Virus record (IMG/VR): IMGVR_UViG_3300043353_000072
Location: 1 to 56,618 of that record
Reading direction: 5' to 3' (one strand)
DNA from: a virus
Length of the DNA stretch: 56,618 nucleotides
Position numbers and translations under genes: made by a program. Each line of letters begins with the position of its first letter. Positions within the stretch are counted from its first letter, which is position 1. Positions 38,523-47,516 of the stretch are shown here, piece after piece. Under the pieces are notes generated by a model. It was not told the origin of the DNA. It saw nothing but the letters and a program-made list of their open reading frames with translations, and did no database searches.

Positions 38523-40690
38523 GCGAGCAACGGCATGCTGTAGCCGACATTCGGCGCGATGGACTCGCCGCTGGTCCTGGCGCTCACGGTGGTGCCCGGC
38601 GGGACGTTGCCGCCGAGCATGACGGATACCTCCACCTTGCCGCCCATGCGCCCGAGGATGCCCGGGTCATATCCCGAGGTGCTGGGCAGGGGGAGCGGCA
38701 TCATGGGCGGACCCGTGGGCGTGCCACGGCCGCCACGGCCGGATCGGTTGATGCTGTCCATCAGCCAGGGCGGGACGGGATCGGTCAGCGGGTTGCTCGA
38801 TGGCGGGTAGGTTTCATCGCCCGGGACCACACCGGCCGGCGGCGTGACCCGCGGTCCGAGCGGGCCGGTGGCGCCGCCTCCGCCCATGGCCGGCGCGAAG
38901 GTGCCGCCGCCGAAGGACTCGGACAGTTTGAACAGCCAGTTGATGAAACGGTTGGCGGAGAAAATGTCGCTGATGTCATCCAGCACCGCCCGGAAATACC
39001 CCTTGAGGCTGTCCCAGCGCCGCTTGATGGCGTCGGGCAGGTCCAGCAGGCCGGACGGCCGCAGCAGGCCGGCGGCGGCCGTGAAGATGCGGCCCAGCCC
39101 CGCGAACATGCCGGCGAAGAAGTCGGGCAGGCCGGCCCAGAGGTCCTTGACGCCCTGCCAGGCTGCTTCGAACATGCGGGACAGGCCGCGCCAGTTGGCG
39201 ATGAGGGTATCGGGGATGATGTCCAGGCCGATGGCGCGGAGCCCGTCCGCCGCCGCCTTGAAGATGCCGGAAATCAGGCCCCACTGGAACGTGAAGTAAG
39301 CGGCCACGCCGCCCCAGGCGACCAGCAGCGGGCGCGGGACGTAGCCCTTGCTGAACTTGTCGAGGTCCGCCTGGGCCTTGTGGAACGAGGCGGTGGTGTC
39401 CTTCCAGAGCCCGGCGAAGAAGGCGGACACGCCATCCCAGTTCCGGTACAGCAGGTAGGCGGCGGCGGCGATGGCGGCCACGGCCAGGATGAACCAGCCC
39501 ACGGGGGTGGTGAACAGGGCGGCGGTCAGGCCGATCAGCGCCCGGGACAGCAGGGCCACGAATCGCACCGTCTGCACGCCGATGATCCAGCCCAGCTTGC
39601 CGAAGGTCACGCCCACCATCAGCAGGGACGAAATGAGCGTCCCGTTCATGTAGATCACCAGGAATATCAGGGCGTTTTTGAAACCGCCCACGCCATTGAC
39701 CAGATATTTGAGCCAGCCCCAGAAGGTCTTGAATCCCTCCACCACGTCCTTCGGTTTCACGTCATGGAGCGCGTGCGCCAGCCCCAGCAGCGCCTCCGAG
39801 AACGCTGTCACCAGTTCGGGCACCAGCGGCTTCATGAGCGCCCGGAAGTGCACCAGCAATTCGCTGAACGCCGGCAGGACCTTGCCAAACACCTGGTTGC
39901 GCATGCCGACGAAGACGGAGATCAGTTCCTTTTGCTTGTCGGAAAACTCCGAGGCGGCGGCGGCGTTCTCCGTCGTTATCTCGCCGTCTTCCTTGTTGGC
40001 GTGGGCATGTTCTTCCAGTGCCTTGCGGCCCCCGCGCAGCAGCGGGATCATCCACGCCAGGCCCTTGCCCACCAGCAGGTTGTTGAACGCGGCCAGCCCC
40101 GCCGCGCTGGTCTGTGCTTTGTAGGCGTCGGCCAGTTGAGGCAGCAGGTCCACGCCGGTGCGGGTCCCCTCCGCCACGCCCTTGAGGGAAATGCCCAGTT
40201 TGTTGAACGCCGCCGCCAGCTTCTCGTTGGTGCCCTGGGCCGCGCTGCGCACGTTCATGTTCAGCTTTTGCAGGCCCTTGTCGAATGATTCGATTTCGAT
40301 GTCCGCCATGTAGGCGGCGCGGTGGAGCCCGCCGAGATTCTCCACCGAGGTTCCCAGGACAACCGACAGCTTTTCCAGGCTCTCGCCCAGGGACACATAG
40401 CTTTCGATGCTTTTGACCAACGCGAAGCCGCCGGCGAGCCCGGCCAGTTCCAGCATGGGTTCCAGCAGTTCGCGGGCGCCGTGGCCGGCCTCCCGCAATC
40501 CCTCGTGCAGGTGCTTGACGTTGTGGTGCAGCCCGCCGAAGGCGCCGGCGTTCGCCATGTTGTGGAAGCCGTGGCCGACCGCGGCGGCCGTCTTGCCGAG
40601 CGCGGCCACGCTGCGGTTGATGGCCTCGATCGCCGGCGTGGCCGCGTCGTTGGCGCGGATGGTGGCGGTGACTTCGACGTGGTCGCTCAC
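38519..40690 (-). CDS. Tape measure protein
   Basis: A 723-residue protein with long helices and membrane-like segments (GFKNALIFLVIYMNGTLISS, then LLSRALIGLTAALFTTPVGW and FILAVAAIAAAAYLLY), typical of tail tape measure proteins of contractile-tail phages. The C-terminal 90 residues are Gly/Pro-rich. It lies between the chaperone frameshift unit and gpN, as expected. Sets tail length: about 100 nm at 0.15 nm per residue. Confidence 0.9.
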   Translation of the reverse strand: MSDHVEVTATIRANDAATPAIEAINRSVAALGKTAAAVGHGFHNMANAGAFGGLHHNVKHLHEGLREAGHGARELLEPMLELAGLAGGFALVKSIESYVSLGESLEKLSVVLGTSVENLGGLHRAAYMADIEIESFDKGLQKLNMNVRSAAQGTNEKLAAAFNKLGISLKGVAEGTRTGVDLLPQLADAYKAQTSAAGLAAFNNLLVGKGLAWMIPLLRGGRKALEEHAHANKEDGEITTENAAAASEFSDKQKELISVFVGMRNQVFGKVLPAFSELLVHFRALMKPLVPELVTAFSEALLGLAHALHDVKPKDVVEGFKTFWGWLKYLVNGVGGFKNALIFLVIYMNGTLISSLLMVGVTFGKLGWIIGVQTVRFVALLSRALIGLTAALFTTPVGWFILAVAAIAAAAYLLYRNWDGVSAFFAGLWKDTTASFHKAQADLDKFSKGYVPRPLLVAWGGVAAYFTFQWGLISGIFKAAADGLRAIGLDIIPDTLIANWRGLSRMFEAAWQGVKDLWAGLPDFFAGMFAGLGRIFTAAAGLLRPSGLLDLPDAIKRRWDSLKGYFRAVLDDISDIFSANRFINWLFKLSESFGGGTFAPAMGGGGATGPLGPRVTPPAGVVPGDETYPPSSNPLTDPVPPWLMDSINRSGRGGRGTPTGPPMMPLPLPSTSGYDPGILGRMGGKVEVSVMLGGNVPPGTTVSARTSGESIAPNVGYSMPLLA

Positions 40691-41144
40691 GTCCCGTCCC
40701 CGGCGCGGTCATTGGCCATGCGCTGTTCCTCGATCAGGCGCGCGGTCTGTTCCTCGTATGTCACGAGTTCGTCGAAGTCGAGAGGGAGGAAGTCGCCGGG
40801 GCGGGCTCGCCAGATCCAGGCAAGATTGAAGTACCGTTCAAGGATGTAGGCGCCGCCGCCGGCTGGAAAAAACCCATGACGGCGCCCATGCACGCCTGCC
40901 AGTCCTCAAGGGGGAGCGCCCGGACGGTGGACAGCGGCACGCCGCCCAGGCGGGAAATATACTGGGCGATGGCGGCGGGCTGCGGCTCCACGCCGGCGTT
41001 CTCGCCGTCGCCATACAGCCGGACCGGGTAGCCGCAGGCGGCCACGTCATCGCCCCTGGGTGGCCGGATGGTTAGTTTCGTCACGGTCTCGCCGTGCGCC
41101 TGGACGGGTTCCGATAACGGAACGATTACGGATTCGCGCGCCAT
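40687..41144 (-). CDS. Tail assembly chaperone, -1 frameshift product
   Basis: Ribosomes that slip -1 at the heptamer T TTT TTC (40866-40872) leave the frame of the 127-residue chaperone and continue as FPAGGGAYILERYFNLAWIW, ending at 40687, about 152 residues in total. The added tail (LDFDELVTYEEQTARLIEEQ) is the type seen in gpGT-like extensions, and its stop overlaps the tape measure start. The position just before the tape measure and the perfect slippery site support this. Confidence 0.75.
40761..41144 (-). CDS. Tail assembly chaperone, Mu gp41-like
   Basis: The zero-frame product is 127 residues. VTKLTIRPPRGDDVAACGYP, then AIAQYISRLGGVPLSTVRAL and DWQACMGAVMGFF match the phage tail assembly chaperone family (TAC_7, Mu gp41). 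ATG 41144 begins MARESVIVPL. A small share of ribosomes shifts frame near residue 92 to make the longer form. Confidence 0.85.
   Translation of the reverse strand: MARESVIVPLSEPVQAHGETVTKLTIRPPRGDDVAACGYPVRLYGDGENAGVEPQPAAIAQYISRLGGVPLSTVRALPLEDWQACMGAVMGFFQPAAAPTSLNGTSILPGSGEPAPATSSLSTSTNS
40866..40872 (-). other. -1 ribosomal frameshift site
   Basis: On the minus strand the sequence is G GGT TTT TTC C, containing the canonical slippery heptamer T TTT TTC in the right phase (zero frame GGT TTT TTC). After slipping, the new frame is open to 40687. GC-rich bases follow and could form a stimulatory structure. Confidence 0.8.
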
Positions 41145-41221
41145 GCTTCCTCGCGATGCTCGCGGGTGCCGACGATGCGCCGGCTGTAGGGTTTTACTGG
41201 ATGAAACGAAACGGCGCCGCC

Positions 41222-41599
41222 TCACGCGGGCATCACTTCCTCGCCCTTCATGCCTTCGAACTTCACGCTGACCTGCCCGTCCGAGACGTTCAGTTCCCGG
41301 GCGGTGGACGTCCAGGCGTTGCGCAGCAGGTAGGTTTTCCCGGTGGCCAGTTCCGCCGTGACGGTGGCGTTGCACACGGCGGACAGGTCATCGAGCGACA
41401 TGCCGGCGGTGTCGCTGAAATCGCCCTGGATGAACGGGACGCGCGGGGTTTCCTTGTAGCCGTGCACGCCGTCCATTCCGGCGATGCCCTCGCGTTCGAA
41501 GGCATCTATGGAAATGGTCAGCGCGCCCTTGAGGGCATACTGCACGCCATCGACACGGAGGAACGCCACGCCGGCGATCCGGTTGGGACACATTGCCAT
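41222..41599 (-). CDS. Tail tube protein, Mu gpM-like
   Basis: A 125-residue protein. NRIAGVAFLRVDGVQYALKG, then FIQGDFSDTAGMSLDDLSAV and SDGQVSVKFEGMKGEEV are the pattern of Mu-type tail tube proteins. It follows the sheath gene, as in all contractile tails. Polymerises inside the sheath. Confidence 0.9.
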   Translation of the reverse strand: MAMCPNRIAGVAFLRVDGVQYALKGALTISIDAFEREGIAGMDGVHGYKETPRVPFIQGDFSDTAGMSLDDLSAVCNATVTAELATGKTYLLRNAWTSTARELNVSDGQVSVKFEGMKGEEVMPA

Positions 41600-41638
41600 T
41601 GAAGTCTCCTGTCAGGGGCTCGGGGAAACGCGAACGGC

Positions 41639-43141
41639 CTAAGCGGCGAGCGCCGGGTATTGCAGGCGGAACTCCACCAGGGCGGCGAAGATGCGCAACT
41701 GGTTGATGAGGTCCGGCGGGAACAGCACGTTGATCCGGTTCGGGTCGTTAACGTCCCGCTCCACGATCAGATATGCCTTGAACGCCTGGATGTTCTCCAC
41801 CAGCCCCACCTCCATCATTTCGCTGTAGGCGGCGATCAGTTCGGCGCGGATCACGCTCGGCGTGACGACCGCCTGGCCCGGCCCGTAGCTGGTGCCATCG
41901 TCGGCCAGCTTGGAGCGGGGGAACTTCTGCGTGATGCGGTCCCGCAACTCGCGCACGATGCGGGTCAACGTCGCGAGCGTGTTGTAATCCAGGTAGGACG
42001 GGTCGGACTGGCCCCACTCGTTTTTCTGGTAGGTCGTGATGCAACGGCTGATGCGGACCATGCCGGAGGACTGATCCTCCGTGGCGATGCCGCTGTACAG
42101 CAACGAATTGTTCATGCTCAACGTGAAGCGGGACTGCGGCGGCGGCGGCAGGACGCCGATCAGCGGCAGGGTTTGCAGCGGCCGGGCCGGGTCGATCCGG
42201 ATCGACGCCGCGGCCTGGGCCGTGAGCGCCGCGGCACGCTGCCAGTACGGGGACGGGGAGGGCCCGAAGCCCAGCATCGTCATGTGCGGATCGTTCCGGG
42301 TGCGGCCGAACGTCACCAGCCCGGACCCGTCCGGGTCCTGTTTCGCCGTGAAGGCGTGCCCGTAAATCTGCCGCGACCACGCCCAGCGGCCGGTGATGTC
42401 GTTCATGAGCGTCTGGAATTCATCCAGCACGGTGTTGTCGTTGTAGGCCAGGCCGATGAAGTCATATTCCTCGTCGCCCATGTTGAGGATGGCGGTGTCC
42501 AGCAGCGCCTGCCCGGTCCCGCCGGTCATGGGCGTGGTGATGGCGCCGGTCATGCCGGCCGGGAACATTTCCCCGGCGGCCAGCCCCGCATAGTTGAATT
42601 GCAGGCCGATGGCGTCTCCGATCAGCCCGGGTTGCTTCGCGGTCAGGTCCACGGCGCCGGCGGCGGCCACGGCGGAAACGAGGCAGAAGGGTTGCGCGTT
42701 GATGGCGGCGGCGAGCGCGGAGGCGGCCACGGCGGGGGTGTTGCCCACCGCGACGGCCGCGACGATCTTCATGCCGCCCACGTAAAGGTTCAGGTTCCCG
42801 GCGCCGGAGGCGTTGTTCGTGATCGTGACCACGCCGGTGGCGGCCACGGCGCCCACGGCCGGCGCCAGGGGGATGCACCACAATTCCCCGAAACTGTCGT
42901 TCATCCGGTAGGTGTTCACCATGTCCGCGAGCACGCTGCCCACGCCGAACAGCGTGTAGGCCTGCGAGGGCGAGACGATCAGGACGGGGATGTTCGCCGC
43001 GGCGGTGCCGGTCGCCAGCATGGGACCGATCAAAAGCGCCTTCTGGTTCTCTTGCAGAAAGCCGGCCTGCCGGTTGGAGATTTCCGCGTAGAACATCGGC
43101 ACGCGGATGTTGGCGGGGATGTTGGCGAACGAGATTGCCAT
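41639..43141 (-). CDS. Contractile tail sheath protein, Mu gpL-like
   Basis: A 500-residue protein. It opens IPANIRVPMFYAEISNRQAG, then QKALLIGPMLATG, and has FIGLAYNDNTVLDEFQTLMN and GHAFTAKQDPDGSGLVTFGR in the middle, a strong match to the Mu gpL family. The C-terminal handshake region ends LRIFAALVEFRLQYPA. This proves a myovirus-type contractile tail. Confidence 0.95.
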   Translation of the reverse strand: MAISFANIPANIRVPMFYAEISNRQAGFLQENQKALLIGPMLATGTAAANIPVLIVSPSQAYTLFGVGSVLADMVNTYRMNDSFGELWCIPLAPAVGAVAATGVVTITNNASGAGNLNLYVGGMKIVAAVAVGNTPAVAASALAAAINAQPFCLVSAVAAAGAVDLTAKQPGLIGDAIGLQFNYAGLAAGEMFPAGMTGAITTPMTGGTGQALLDTAILNMGDEEYDFIGLAYNDNTVLDEFQTLMNDITGRWAWSRQIYGHAFTAKQDPDGSGLVTFGRTRNDPHMTMLGFGPSPSPYWQRAAALTAQAAASIRIDPARPLQTLPLIGVLPPPPQSRFTLSMNNSLLYSGIATEDQSSGMVRISRCITTYQKNEWGQSDPSYLDYNTLATLTRIVRELRDRITQKFPRSKLADDGTSYGPGQAVVTPSVIRAELIAAYSEMMEVGLVENIQAFKAYLIVERDVNDPNRINVLFPPDLINQLRIFAALVEFRLQYPALAA

Positions 43142-43168
43142 GGCGGTTGATCCTTTTGCGGGCGCCGG

Positions 43169-43801
43169 TCAGGGCGGCGGTGGGTTGTCCAGGTTCGTGA
43201 TGGCGGCGCCGATCTCGATGCGGCCGTCCGGTCCCGGGTAGCCGCCCGGGTAGCCGTCCGGCGGATCGGTTGGGTGGCCGGTGGTGTTCGGATCGGCCGC
43301 CGGGTCGATGGCGTCGATCATGAGCAGCACGGTTTTCAACTGGTCCGGGATGGAGGTCGGCACGCCGGTGACGCCGTATTCGCTGTAACGGATCGTCATC
43401 GTGATGGTGGCCGTGGCGGTGCGCACCTCGCCTTCGACGTTGCTTTCGTAAACCGTTTCGATGCTGGGTATCAGTTCGGCGTTGCACATGAAATCGACAG
43501 ACGACAGCAGGGCCAGTTCCACCGCCTCGCAATACAGGTCCAGCAGGTCCGAGGCGGCCGGGTCCGCGTTGGCCTCCGAGACAACCTGGATTATCAGGTC
43601 CGCGTTGCCGATGTAGCCGGACACGTTGTTCATCGTGCTACGGCTGACCCGGTTGTCCCGCAGCGTGTAGATGCGCGCCGCCGGCAGCAGGTCCCGCCGC
43701 AGCGCCGGCATGCGGGAATTGAACACGTTACCGTTAAAGAACGAGAGCGCGGCCAGCACCTCCGTGGCGACCGTCCGCAGGTTAGCGAGATACAGGCCCA
43801 C
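43169..43801 (-). CDS. Tail terminator-like protein
   Basis: A 210-residue protein. RTVATEVLAALSFFNGNVFN, then DLIIQVVSEANADPAASDLL and ATATITMTIRYSEYG give the alpha/beta fold of Mu gp37/gpU-type tail terminators, located between head connector and sheath as expected. The C-terminus is a Pro/Gly-rich extension. Confidence 0.75.
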   Translation of the reverse strand: MGLYLANLRTVATEVLAALSFFNGNVFNSRMPALRRDLLPAARIYTLRDNRVSRSTMNNVSGYIGNADLIIQVVSEANADPAASDLLDLYCEAVELALLSSVDFMCNAELIPSIETVYESNVEGEVRTATATITMTIRYSEYGVTGVPTSIPDQLKTVLLMIDAIDPAADPNTTGHPTDPPDGYPGGYPGPDGRIEIGAAITNLDNPPPP

Positions 43802-44141
43802 GGTCGCCCGCCTTAATCAGCCGGTAGCCCAGTTCGCCCAGATCGTCGGTGTCGAGCAGGACGATTTCGTACCAGCCGCCCCGGACGAACAGCAGGTCAT
43901 GCTCCCCGGGCACGCGGCCCAGCGCCGCGTCCACCGCCCGGGTGTCGCAGTAGAACCACGTCTGCGTGGTGTTGAGGCCCTCCGGGACCACCGATCCCAG
44001 GGGAACCTCCATCGGGTCGATACGGAAGCGGCCGAAGATGGACGCCAGCACGCCGCTCCCGTCCGGAACAGCCCACCGCGCCGTCTCCCCGAAGGCCGTC
44101 GCCAGCGCGGGCAGCAGGCCGTCGAAGTCGGACAGCGGCAC
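43782..44141 (-). CDS. Head-tail connector, gpFII-like
   Basis: A 119-residue protein, beta-rich (GVLASIFGRFRIDPMEVPLG, then TWFYCDTRAVDAALGR and DLLFVRGGWYEIVLLDTDDL). Size, position after the capsid gene and strand pattern suit lambda gpFII / phage attachment proteins, which join head and tail. The last 20 bases overlap the terminator gene. Confidence 0.7.
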   Translation of the reverse strand: MPLSDFDGLLPALATAFGETARWAVPDGSGVLASIFGRFRIDPMEVPLGSVVPEGLNTTQTWFYCDTRAVDAALGRVPGEHDLLFVRGGWYEIVLLDTDDLGELGYRLIKAGDRGPVSR

Positions 44142-44144
44142 GGA

Positions 44145-45518
44145 TCAGCCCTTGGTGCGGCCCTGTCCGCCGCCGGCGCCGCCGGTGTCGTGCCCGTGGC
44201 CAGTCCCGTGGCCGCCAGCCGCGCCCGAGGTGGTGGTAGCCGTGGCGGGACGGGCAGCACCGCCCGACACGGTGGAGGAACGGCCGGCCCTGCTAGGACC
44301 GGCGCCGGGCACGTTAACGGCGGAGCCGTCAGCGGCATTCATGACGGTGTTCTCGGCGGTCGGGTCCTCGGTCTGGCCGAACACGTCCTGCGGCTCCGCC
44401 TCGCCCGTGCCGTCATCGGCCGGCCCCACCACGGCGGTGCCGGCGGCGAACGTCAGCGTGGTGGCGGTGGCGGTCGCTTCGAACAGCACCCGGGGGATGG
44501 TGCACACGGGGATGACGTTCATCTGGGATTCCAACTGGACGCCCCGGTCGAAGTCCATGACCTCCTGCTTGGCGTAGCGCGGCAGGGCCAGTGTGTTCAC
44601 CGTCTCAATGTAGTCCGCCGGCGCGTAGGCCTCCACGAACAGCCCGGGGACGCCGGTGGGGAAGAAATAGGCCTTGTTCGGCGCCACGAACTGAAGCGCG
44701 CCCACGCCGCCGATGTACTCCACGAAGGTGACGCCCTGGTAAGTGACCTGGGCGCCGTAGTTGTTCTCCCGCAGGGATGCGGCGGCCACCGTGTTGAGGT
44801 AGGTGGCGCGGACCTCCGGCGAGCCGGTGACGGCGTCGAAGAACTGGGAACCGCAGATCGCCATGATGTTGCCGAACATCGGCAGCCCGCCCAGTTCCGC
44901 CGCCATCATGCGGCGCAGCGAGGTGCAAAGGCTGGCGATGACGCCGGCCCAGGACTGGCTCTGCACGAACCCGGTCGCCGGCGGCAGGATGGGCCAGGTG
45001 AGGGTGGCCTGCTTGGTCACGCCGAACAGCGCGAACAGGTCCACGGTTTGCAGCGGCGCGCCGGTGTCCCGGTCCACCCGGGTGATGACCACGCCCTTGC
45101 AGCCGCCCAGGCGGAGCCATTCCAGGGTCACGTCCAGCTTGTCATTCATCCCCGACAGCCGTTGGTCCACCTTGTCGCTCCACGCCTCAAGCTGGTTGTC
45201 GGTACCGAAGGCCCGCACGCCCAGCAGTTCGTCCGCCAGGATGCTCGAATCGAGCGGGAAATGCGGCACGACAACGGGCACCAGGCTGCGCCGCTCGGGC
45301 AGGTCCACCGTCGCCGGCGCGCCCCTGGGCAGGGCCGGGACAAGCGCCAGCGTGTTGTTTCGCTGTTCGAACAGCGCCACCGTCTGGGACAGCGGCGATG
45401 GCGTGTACAGGTTCAACCGGCCGATCAGCCCGGGCTTGTAGGGCATCCGGTTGATGGCGCCGGTCAACGAGTAGACGTTGAACATCGCCTGCGTTTGGAA
45501 CGCGGACAGCATGGGCAT
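44145..45518 (-). CDS. Major capsid protein, lambda gpE-like
   Basis: A 457-residue protein. The first about 345 residues follow the gpE family (TVALFEQRNNTLALVPALPR, then VDQRLSGMNDKLDVTLEWLR and FVEYIGGVGALQFVAPNKAY). The last about 110 residues are an extra Gly/Thr/Ala/Pro tail with no gpE counterpart, possibly a surface-exposed extension. ATG 45518 follows AAAGGAG. Confidence 0.9.
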   Translation of the reverse strand: MPMLSAFQTQAMFNVYSLTGAINRMPYKPGLIGRLNLYTPSPLSQTVALFEQRNNTLALVPALPRGAPATVDLPERRSLVPVVVPHFPLDSSILADELLGVRAFGTDNQLEAWSDKVDQRLSGMNDKLDVTLEWLRLGGCKGVVITRVDRDTGAPLQTVDLFALFGVTKQATLTWPILPPATGFVQSQSWAGVIASLCTSLRRMMAAELGGLPMFGNIMAICGSQFFDAVTGSPEVRATYLNTVAAASLRENNYGAQVTYQGVTFVEYIGGVGALQFVAPNKAYFFPTGVPGLFVEAYAPADYIETVNTLALPRYAKQEVMDFDRGVQLESQMNVIPVCTIPRVLFEATATATTLTFAAGTAVVGPADDGTGEAEPQDVFGQTEDPTAENTVMNAADGSAVNVPGAGPSRAGRSSTVSGGAARPATATTTSGAAGGHGTGHGHDTGGAGGGQGRTKG

Positions 45519-45533
45519 GACGAAAAACTCCTT

Positions 45534-45650
45534 TCACGCCGGAGCGTGCGGGGGTGGACGATCCGTTTGGGACGGCGGTTGCGACGGCGCGTTGGGAGGC
45601 GTGGGCGGAGGCGTGACGGGGAGCCCGGGCACGTCCTCCGCCGCTGTCAT
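45534..45650 (-). CDS. Proline-rich peptide between gpD and gpE (38 aa)
   Basis: ATG 45650 overlaps the gpD stop (ATGA). It begins MTAAEDVPGLPVTPPPTPPN and stays Pro-rich. Too short for usual calling, but coupled translation supports it. Possibly a linker or maturation factor. Function unknown. Confidence 0.45.
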   Translation of the reverse strand: MTAAEDVPGLPVTPPPTPPNAPSQPPSQTDRPPPHAPA

Positions 45651-46111
45651 CACGGAGGCGTGATCGACGTATTGCCGAGCGGTCCGTAGGGCGTGTTGGC
45701 AAGCGCCGGGTCGGTGGTGCGCGGGCCGCCGGCGTAGGTGCCGCCCGGGCCGTCCAGCACCGCCGGCCGGACCGCGATGCCCATGGTGAGCAACTGCGTC
45801 CTGACGGTGGCGGCCACCATGGTCTGGTAGATCAGCATCGACTCGTTGACCTCCGCGTCGCGCACGATGACCGAGGACTCCTGGGCCAGCGTGGTGGTGT
45901 CCACCGCGTAGAGCAGGATAGCGGTTATAAGCGCCTCGTCGGTGGGCACCCGGCAGGGCACGTACGCCGTCGGCGGCCCCTTGAGCGGCGTCCCGGGCGC
46001 CAGCACGCCATTGCCGGCGGCGATGGTGCCCCAGCCGCGGCTTCGGCTCCCGTTGGCCTCGCTGATGACGAAGCCCCCCATCACGGGGATTTGTTGCGGT
46101 GTCATCGCCAT
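45650..46111 (-). CDS. Head decoration protein, lambda gpD-like
   Basis: A 153-residue protein. The segment GNGVLAPGTPLKGPPTAYVP leads into EALITAILLYAVDTTTLAQE and SSVIVRDAEVNESMLIY, the pattern of HDPD/gpD proteins, which trimerise on the capsid. Longer than gpD (110) because of a C-terminal Gly/Pro-rich piece. The gene order C-D-E matches lambda. Confidence 0.85.
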   Translation of the reverse strand: MAMTPQQIPVMGGFVISEANGSRSRGWGTIAAGNGVLAPGTPLKGPPTAYVPCRVPTDEALITAILLYAVDTTTLAQESSVIVRDAEVNESMLIYQTMVAATVRTQLLTMGIAVRPAVLDGPGGTYAGGPRTTDPALANTPYGPLGNTSITPP

Positions 46112-46112
46112 G

Positions 46113-46610
46113 TCAGTGGCTCCCTGCTGGTGGTTGGTAGACCGTGCGGTGCTTCATCACCTCGCGGGAGAACCCGGGTGTGATGCCTGACGCCGCCGCG
46201 GTGGCCTCGGCGTTGGTGTCCACGGGCAGCGTCACGTTGGCGTCCGCCGCCCGGGTCTTGCGCGACTGCAGTTCGGTCCTGATCTGGTCCAGCGTCAGGC
46301 TCGACGCGATCATTTCCTTGGCGGTGGTCAGGCTGGCGCCGGCGAGCTCGCACGCCGCGAGGATCTCGGTGTCCATGCGCTGGCGGGCGCCGGTGACGGC
46401 CGCGACGTCCAGGTGGACCACGTTGCCCCCGGGGAGCGGGACGGCGGCGGCGTGGGCAGCCTGGGCGGGCTGCGCCGGCGGGTCCGGCTGCGGCTGCGGC
46501 GCGGGTGGCGCCGGCGGGTTGGGGTTCGCCGGCGGGTCCGGCTGCGGCTGCGGGTTGGGGTTCGGGTCCGACTGCAGGCGGACGGGTGCCGCCGGTGTGT
46601 GCTCGCTCAT
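46113..46610 (-). CDS. Possible nested scaffold (internal start in protease gene)
   Basis: The ATG at 46610 (MSEHTPAAPVRLQ) has GGGAG at eight bases and lies at the border between protease and scaffold domains, as the internal Nu3 start does in lambda gpC. The product would be 165 residues: a Pro/Asn linker and a helical C-terminus. Expression is not proven. Confidence 0.45.
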   Translation of the reverse strand: MSEHTPAAPVRLQSDPNPNPQPQPDPPANPNPPAPPAPQPQPDPPAQPAQAAHAAAVPLPGGNVVHLDVAAVTGARQRMDTEILAACELAGASLTTAKEMIASSLTLDQIRTELQSRKTRAADANVTLPVDTNAEATAAASGITPGFSREVMKHRTVYQPPAGSH

Positions 46611-47516
46611 GCGTGGTGCTCCCATGCTGGAAGGATTGACGGCCTCGGCCAGCGCGCCGCGGGCGTCCGCCGGCGTGCCCAGTTCATCCGCGAGGCCGGC
46701 GGCCAGCGCGTTCGGTCCGTAGAAACAGCCGGCCTCGGTGTCGCGGACGGCCGCCGCCGTGATGCCGCGGTGGCCGGCGATGCCCTCGCACATCATCCCG
46801 TACAGCCGGTCCACCTCGGCCTGCGCCAGCCCGTGCGCTTCTTCCGAAAGCGGCTGGTGCGGGTTGAGGTCGACCTTGCGGGCGCCGGCGTGGATGTAGG
46901 TGAAACGCAGGCCTTCGGCGGCGTCCCGTTCGCTGCGGTCCGCGTGCAGCGCCATGACGCCGATGGAGCCCGCGCCGCCGGTATTGGTGACCCAAACCCG
47001 GGAAGCGGCGGAGGCGATGACGTAGGCGGCGGAAAAGGCGTCGTCGTTGGCGATGGCCCAGATTGTCTTGACGGCGCCGGCGGCGCGTATCTCGCGCGAC
47101 AGGTCAAGCACCGCGCCGGCCTCGCCCCCAGGGGAGTCCACGTCCAGCAGCACCGCCCGCACCTGCGGATCGTTCAGCGCGAAGGTGAGGCTGGCCTTGA
47201 TGCGGTCATAGCTTTGCAGCGGGGTGCTGTCCGGCGTCATTTGGCCGGGCTTGCGCACGAGCACGCCTTGCACGGGAAGGATGGCGACGCCGCCGCGGGC
47301 GACCTGATAGCCTGGGTTGCGTGGCGGGGGAGCCCCGCCCTCCGTCTCCATGCGCGCGGTGGCGCGTGCGAGCCGGTCCGGGTTGTGGCTTCCCCGTCGC
47401 GCTATGATGCCCGGCAGGCCTGGGAGCATGGCTTCCAGCTTCGCCGGCGCGATCATCAGCGGCGTGTTGAACACCCGCGCCATGAGGTGCGGTAGCAGCC
47501 TGGGCATCTCGTTCAT
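46113..47516 (-). CDS. Head maturation protease, S49 / lambda gpC-like, with scaffold
   Basis: A 467-residue protein. The N-terminal serine peptidase (S49, SppA/GpC) shows VLLDVDSPGGEAGAVLDLSR, IANDDAFSAAYVIASAASRV (nucleophile Ser in FSAAY) and TNTGGAGSIGVM, with ARKVDLNPH supplying the Lys. After about residue 300, Asn/Pro/Gln repeats lead to a helical C-terminal domain that looks like a scaffold, as in gpC-Nu3. ATG 47516 overlaps the portal stop. Confidence 0.9.
   Translation of the reverse strand: MNEMPRLLPHLMARVFNTPLMIAPAKLEAMLPGLPGIIARRGSHNPDRLARATARMETEGGAPPPRNPGYQVARGGVAILPVQGVLVRKPGQMTPDSTPLQSYDRIKASLTFALNDPQVRAVLLDVDSPGGEAGAVLDLSREIRAAGAVKTIWAIANDDAFSAAYVIASAASRVWVTNTGGAGSIGVMALHADRSERDAAEGLRFTYIHAGARKVDLNPHQPLSEEAHGLAQAEVDRLYGMMCEGIAGHRGITAAAVRDTEAGCFYGPNALAAGLADELGTPADARGALAEAVNPSSMGAPRMSEHTPAAPVRLQSDPNPNPQPQPDPPANPNPPAPPAPQPQPDPPAQPAQAAHAAAVPLPGGNVVHLDVAAVTGARQRMDTEILAACELAGASLTTAKEMIASSLTLDQIRTELQSRKTRAADANVTLPVDTNAEATAAASGITPGFSREVMKHRTVYQPPAGSH

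Noticed and set aside
41660-43150. 496-codon open frame on the plus strand
   Set aside because: Antisense to the tail sheath gene, which has a clear family match; the frame shows shadow-type composition.
43671-45689. Long 672-codon open frame on the plus strand
   Set aside because: It is antisense to the capsid gene and its neighbours. The composition is Arg/Gly/Ala/His-rich with no domain, as expected of shadow frames in GC-rich DNA.
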